64,000 bases of DNA. Source: Leifsonia tongyongensis (GTDB lineage: Bacteria; Actinomycetota; Actinomycetes; Actinomycetales; Microbacteriaceae). A program made the translations under genes and the position numbers. Below the pieces are notes generated by a model. It saw only the letters and a list, made by a program, of their open reading frames with translations, was not told where the DNA came from and made no database searches. Positions 61,191 through 64,000 of the stretch are shown piece after piece. Numbering within the stretch: the stretch's first letter is position 1; each line of letters opens with the position of its first letter. Location of the stretch: positions 620,001 to 684,000 of the forward strand of contig NZ_JAAGWY010000001.1 in assembly GCF_010686705.1 (NCBI RefSeq), given 5' to 3'.

Positions 61191-62801
61191 CTACTCCTGG
61201 CGGCCGGGGTCTCCGAACGGCAGCTGTCCGGACTGGGCGAGCGCACGCTCGCGCAGCTCCGACGCGTCGAGGATCACGTCGAACTCGGCATCCGGGCCCG
61301 GGTCGCGGCCGCCAGCCGCAACGCTCTCCGGGTCGACGGCTGCCGGCCGCTCGAGCAGGTTCTTGCCGAGATGGTGCGCGTCAGGCAGCGGGATCGGGTA
61401 TTTGCCCGTGAAGCATGCGGTGCAGAGGCGGTCGCGCGGCTGCTCGGTCGCGGCGATCATCCCGTCTTCGGAGAGGTAGCCGAGCGAGTCGGCACCGATC
61501 GACTGGCGCACCTCGTCCACGCCGAGACCGGTCGCGATGAGTTCGGCGCGCGACGCGAAGTCGATCCCGTAGAAGCACGGCCAGGTGATGGGCGGGCTCG
61601 AGATCCGCACATGGACCTCGGCGGCCCCCGCTTCCCGCAGCATCGACACGAGTGCACGCTGGGTGTTGCCGCGGACGATCGAGTCGTCGACGACGACCAG
61701 GCGCTTGCCTTTGATGACCTCTTTCAGCGGGTTGAGCTTCAGTTTGATGCCGCGCTGGCGGATGGTCTGCGACGGCTGGATGAACGTGCGGCCGACATAG
61801 GAGTTCTTGACAAGGCCCTGACCGAACGGGATGCCGCTCGCCTGGGCGTAGCCGATCGCGGCGGGGGTGCCCGATTCGGGCGTCGGGATGACCAGGTCGG
61901 CTTCGATCGGGTGCTCCGCGGCCAGGCGGCGGCCCATCTCGACCCGCGCCTCGTGCACTCCGCGGCCGGCGATCGTCGTGTCCGGGCGCGCCAGGTAGAC
62001 GTACTCGAACACGCAGCCCGCGCGCTTCTCTTCGGCGAACCGCTGGCTGCGCAGCCCGTTCTCGTCGATGGAGATCAGTTCGCCCGGCTCGACTTCACGC
62101 ACGAAGCTCGCTCCGACGATGTCGAGCGCCGCCGTCTCGGAGGCGACGACCCAGCCCCGTTCGAGGCGGCCGAGCACCAGCGGGCGCACACCCTGGGGGT
62201 CGCGCGCCGCGTAGAGGGTCGTCTCGTCCATGAACACCAGGCAGTACGCACCGCGCAGGCGGGGAAGCACCTCGACCGCGGTCGCCTCGAGGGTGTGGTC
62301 GAGGTCGCCGGTGAGCAGCGCGGTGACGACCGCGGTGTCGGTCGTGTTGCCGCGGGAGAGTTCGCCGTCGGTCTGCGGGTAGCGCTCGTGGACGAGCTGC
62401 AGGAGTTCGGCGGTGTTGGTCAGGTTGCCGTTGTGGCCGAGCGCCACCGTGCCGCTGGCGGTGCGGCCCAGCGTCGGCTGTGCGTTCTGCCAGCTGGATG
62501 CGCCGGTCGTCGAGTAACGCGTGTGCCCGACGGCGATGTGGCCGGTGAGGGTGTTCAGCGCGTTCTCGTTGAAGACCTGCGACACGAGCCCCATGTCTTT
62601 GTAGATCAGGATCTTTTTGCCGTCGCTGGTCGCGATGCCCGCCGACTCCTGGCCGCGGTGCTGCAGCGCGTAGAGGCCGAAGTAGCTGAGCTTGGCGACT
62701 TCTTCGCCGGGGGCCCAGACCCCGAATACGCCGCAGGCGTCCTGCGGGCCTTTCTCGCCTGGCAGTAGATCGTGACTGAGAAGACCGTCGCCTCCGGACA
62801 A
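61191..62801 (-). CDS. purF: Amidophosphoribosyltransferase
   Basis: 536 residues. First committed step of purine synthesis (PRPP plus glutamine to phosphoribosylamine). A 22-residue propeptide precedes the catalytic Cys23 (DACGVFGVW), which becomes residue 1 after cleavage. Glutaminase motifs ALQHRGQESAGI and HTRYSTTG; PRPP-binding VVVDDSIVRGNTQ; Cys residues for an iron-sulfur cluster (RAGCVFEYV, WPCFYGID, LCTACFTGKY). TTG start at 62801 with AGGGG upstream; no ATG/GTG fits before the propeptide. The C-terminal 60 residues are variable. Confidence 0.97.
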   Translation of the reverse strand: MSGGDGLLSHDLLPGEKGPQDACGVFGVWAPGEEVAKLSYFGLYALQHRGQESAGIATSDGKKILIYKDMGLVSQVFNENALNTLTGHIAVGHTRYSTTGASSWQNAQPTLGRTASGTVALGHNGNLTNTAELLQLVHERYPQTDGELSRGNTTDTAVVTALLTGDLDHTLEATAVEVLPRLRGAYCLVFMDETTLYAARDPQGVRPLVLGRLERGWVVASETAALDIVGASFVREVEPGELISIDENGLRSQRFAEEKRAGCVFEYVYLARPDTTIAGRGVHEARVEMGRRLAAEHPIEADLVIPTPESGTPAAIGYAQASGIPFGQGLVKNSYVGRTFIQPSQTIRQRGIKLKLNPLKEVIKGKRLVVVDDSIVRGNTQRALVSMLREAGAAEVHVRISSPPITWPCFYGIDFASRAELIATGLGVDEVRQSIGADSLGYLSEDGMIAATEQPRDRLCTACFTGKYPIPLPDAHHLGKNLLERPAAVDPESVAAGGRDPGPDAEFDVILDASELRERALAQSGQLPFGDPGRQE

Positions 62802-62816
62802 ACCGGATACCCCTAA

Positions 62817-62851
62817 CTCTCGATGGGATTGATTAGCTCTCGATGGGATTG
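62817..62851. repeat. 20-bp tandem duplication covering a gene end
   Basis: CTCTCGATGGGATTG occurs at 62817-62831 and 62837-62851, as a 20-bp direct duplication. On the minus strand it duplicates the last codons (NPIES) and the stop codon of the small membrane protein gene, giving TAA and then TAG. Confidence 0.8.
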
Positions 62852-63168
62852 TGGGTGTCGTCGCTCGTTACGCGCACGTCGAGTCTATCGGCCTGAACCG
62901 TCTTGGCCCGCTTGTTCGTAGCCCGATCGAGAGCGAGTGCGACCACCGAGCCGACCGCGACGCCGACGGCGATCGCCGCGACGAGCAGAAAGCCGAACAC
63001 CTGCGCCCGGCTGTACGTCGGGTTCTCGGGAAACGCGAACGTGAGCACGAGCGCGACCAGTGCGAACACGACCACTCCGGCGAACATGAACCGGAAATAC
63101 CGCGGCGAGCGCCGGACGGTCACCGTGTCTTCGGTGACAGTCGCCTGCTCGTCGGGGGTCTCGCTCAT
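62833..63168 (-). CDS. Small two-helix membrane protein
   Basis: 111 residues. Polar N-terminus (SETPDEQATVTEDTVTVRRSP), two hydrophobic helices (YFRFMFAGVVVFALVALVLTF and VFGFLLVAAIAVGVAVGSVVAL), then a basic/acidic tail. I do not recognise a characterised family; similar small genes accompany purF in actinobacteria. ATG 63168 chosen over 63177, which touches the GGGGGAG ribosome site. Its end has undergone the 20-bp duplication noted separately. Confidence 0.75.
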   Translation of the reverse strand: MSETPDEQATVTEDTVTVRRSPRYFRFMFAGVVVFALVALVLTFAFPENPTYSRAQVFGFLLVAAIAVGVAVGSVVALALDRATNKRAKTVQADRLDVRVTSDDTHNPIES

Positions 63169-63233
63169 GGGTTCCATTCTCCCCCATCGAAGCTGGGAGC
63201 GGAGCGGATGGGCGGGGACGATGGGCGGGGGCG

Positions 63234-63602
63234 CTACGACACGCCCGCGACGCGCAACGGGATGAGGGCGGCGAGGTCCGCACGCTGCCCGGATGCGTGG
63301 ACCGCGCCAGCAGCCACAGCGTCATCCCACGTGCCGCGCCCGGTGGCGAGCGCGAGCCAGGTCACCGCATCCATCTCGACGACGTTGGGCGGAGTTCCGC
63401 GCGTGTGGCGCGGACCCGGGATGCACTGCACGGCGCCATAGGGAGGCACCCGCACCTCGACCGTGTTGCCGGGTGCGCGCTCGGCGAGCAACTGCAGCAG
63501 GTACCGCACCGCTGTCGCGAGCGAACGGGTGTCGGATGCGTCGGCCAGCGCGGCCGTCACCGCCACCGACCCGACGTCGTCACCGATCCTCGCGCGTGCC
63601 AT
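63234..63602 (-). CDS. Sterol-carrier-like family protein
   Basis: 122 residues from ATG 63602. The motif [67 protein letters not shown] matches actinobacterial sterol-carrier (SCP2)-like proteins. Such genes sit near purD/purF in many actinobacteria. Probably a lipid or hydrophobic ligand-binding fold; no ligand known. Divergent from purD, 54 bp away. Confidence 0.85.
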   Translation of the reverse strand: MARARIGDDVGSVAVTAALADASDTRSLATAVRYLLQLLAERAPGNTVEVRVPPYGAVQCIPGPRHTRGTPPNVVEMDAVTWLALATGRGTWDDAVAAGAVHASGQRADLAALIPLRVAGVS

Positions 63603-63656
63603 GGCACCATCCTGCCAAAATCCGCCTCCCCACCGCGCGGGCCCTAGTCTGGTGGC

Positions 63657-64000
63657 GTGAAGATTCTCGTTCTCGGATCCGGTGCCCGCGAGCACGCCAT
63701 CATCACCGCACTCCTCAGCGAGGAAGCCGGGCATGAGATCATCGCCGCCCCCGGAAATGCGGGCATCGCGCGGGACGTCCCGGTGATCGCGCTCGATCCG
63801 CTGGACGCGCAGGTCGTCGCCAATTTCGCGATCGAGGAGAACATCGAACTCGTCGTCATCGGTCCGGAAGCCCCACTGGTCGCGGGCGTCGCCGACGGAC
63901 TCCGAACCCGCGGCATCCCCGTGTTCGGGCCCGGCAAGGCCGCGGCACAGCTCGAGGGCTCGAAGACGTTCGCCAAGCGGATCATGGACGAGGCGGGTGT
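63657..64000 (+). CDS. purD: Phosphoribosylamine-glycine ligase, N-terminal part (cut by window edge)
   Basis: First 114 complete codons. GTG 63657 begins [19 protein letters not shown], the GARS N-domain signature, followed by [30 protein letters not shown], and [19 protein letters not shown] (start of the ATP-grasp domain). Ligates glycine to phosphoribosylamine, the step after purF. Confidence 0.96.
   Translation, partial: MKILVLGSGAREHAIITALLSEEAGHEIIAAPGNAGIARDVPVIALDPLDAQVVANFAIEENIELVVIGPEAPLVAGVADGLRTRGIPVFGPGKAAAQLEGSKTFAKRIMDEAG

Overview
The window is about 64 kb of high-GC (about 70 percent) actinobacterial chromosome. GTG starts are frequent, coding is dense on both strands, and many starts overlap the preceding stop as ATGA or GTGA. 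The gene set (DUF3073, an actinobacterial-style hut cluster, DUF4097/PadR pair, sterol-carrier-like gene beside pur genes) and the very common hexamer GGATGC suggest a member of the Microbacteriaceae (Leifsonia/Microbacterium-like). I see no rRNA, tRNA, CRISPR array, phage gene or classical insertion sequence. Both window ends cut a gene: an acyl-CoA oxidase/dehydrogenase on the left and purD on the right.

Layout. 1-7.4 kb: acyl-CoA oxidase fragment, hexapeptide-repeat protein, YdeI-family protein, RecQ helicase, EamA transporter, and an MFS exporter with its MarR regulator. 7.6-16.2 kb: a minus-strand operon of an oligopeptide/oligosaccharide-type ABC importer (lipoprotein, two ATPases, two permeases) ending in a GH3 glycosidase, with a divergent TetR gene and a strong palindromic operator between them. 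16.4-20.4 kb: a DEAD-box helicase with a long Arg-rich repeat tail and structured leader, LtrA, and a GNAT. 20.5-27 kb: histidine degradation (IclR regulator, hutH-hutU-hutI, and convergent hutG). 27-29.6 kb: a lower-GC patch with a small membrane protein, a lipoprotein and an FG-GAP-type repeat protein. 29.6-38.9 kb: VOC protein, AcrB-type RND pump, a DUF559-like nuclease gene boxed by palindromes, MocR regulator with YczE, TipA-like MerR, and ABM protein. 38.9-45.1 kb: DUF4097/PadR, twin mini zinc-ribbon genes, OhrR-like MarR, KimA-like APC permease, LacI regulator. 45.1-51 kb: a LacI-controlled sugar ABC importer without its own ATPase plus a debranching-type glycosidase. 51-57.5 kb: flavoprotein, DUF3073, a four-gene ABC exporter/two-component operon, and a secreted Ig/Calx-beta protein. 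57.8-64 kb: an S53 peptidase, then purM, purF, two small genes and divergent purD.

The most unusual layer is not a gene. Nearly every convergent spacer, and several others, holds a 50-100 bp nested palindrome that falls into recurring sequence families: three copies of a 59-60 bp element with ACGACTTGGC ends, three loci with a CCGCAC/GTGCGG family, three loci with the 12-mer CCCGCCAGCTCG, plus two single-locus types. Two copies of the ACGACTTGGC element flank the DUF559-like nuclease gene symmetrically. Outside them lie a C-rich tract on one side and a G-rich tract on the other. A third copy is translated as the C-terminus of an ABC ATPase. This looks like a dispersed palindrome family with a candidate nuclease partner, comparable in concept to REP/RAYT systems. 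That functional link is inference.
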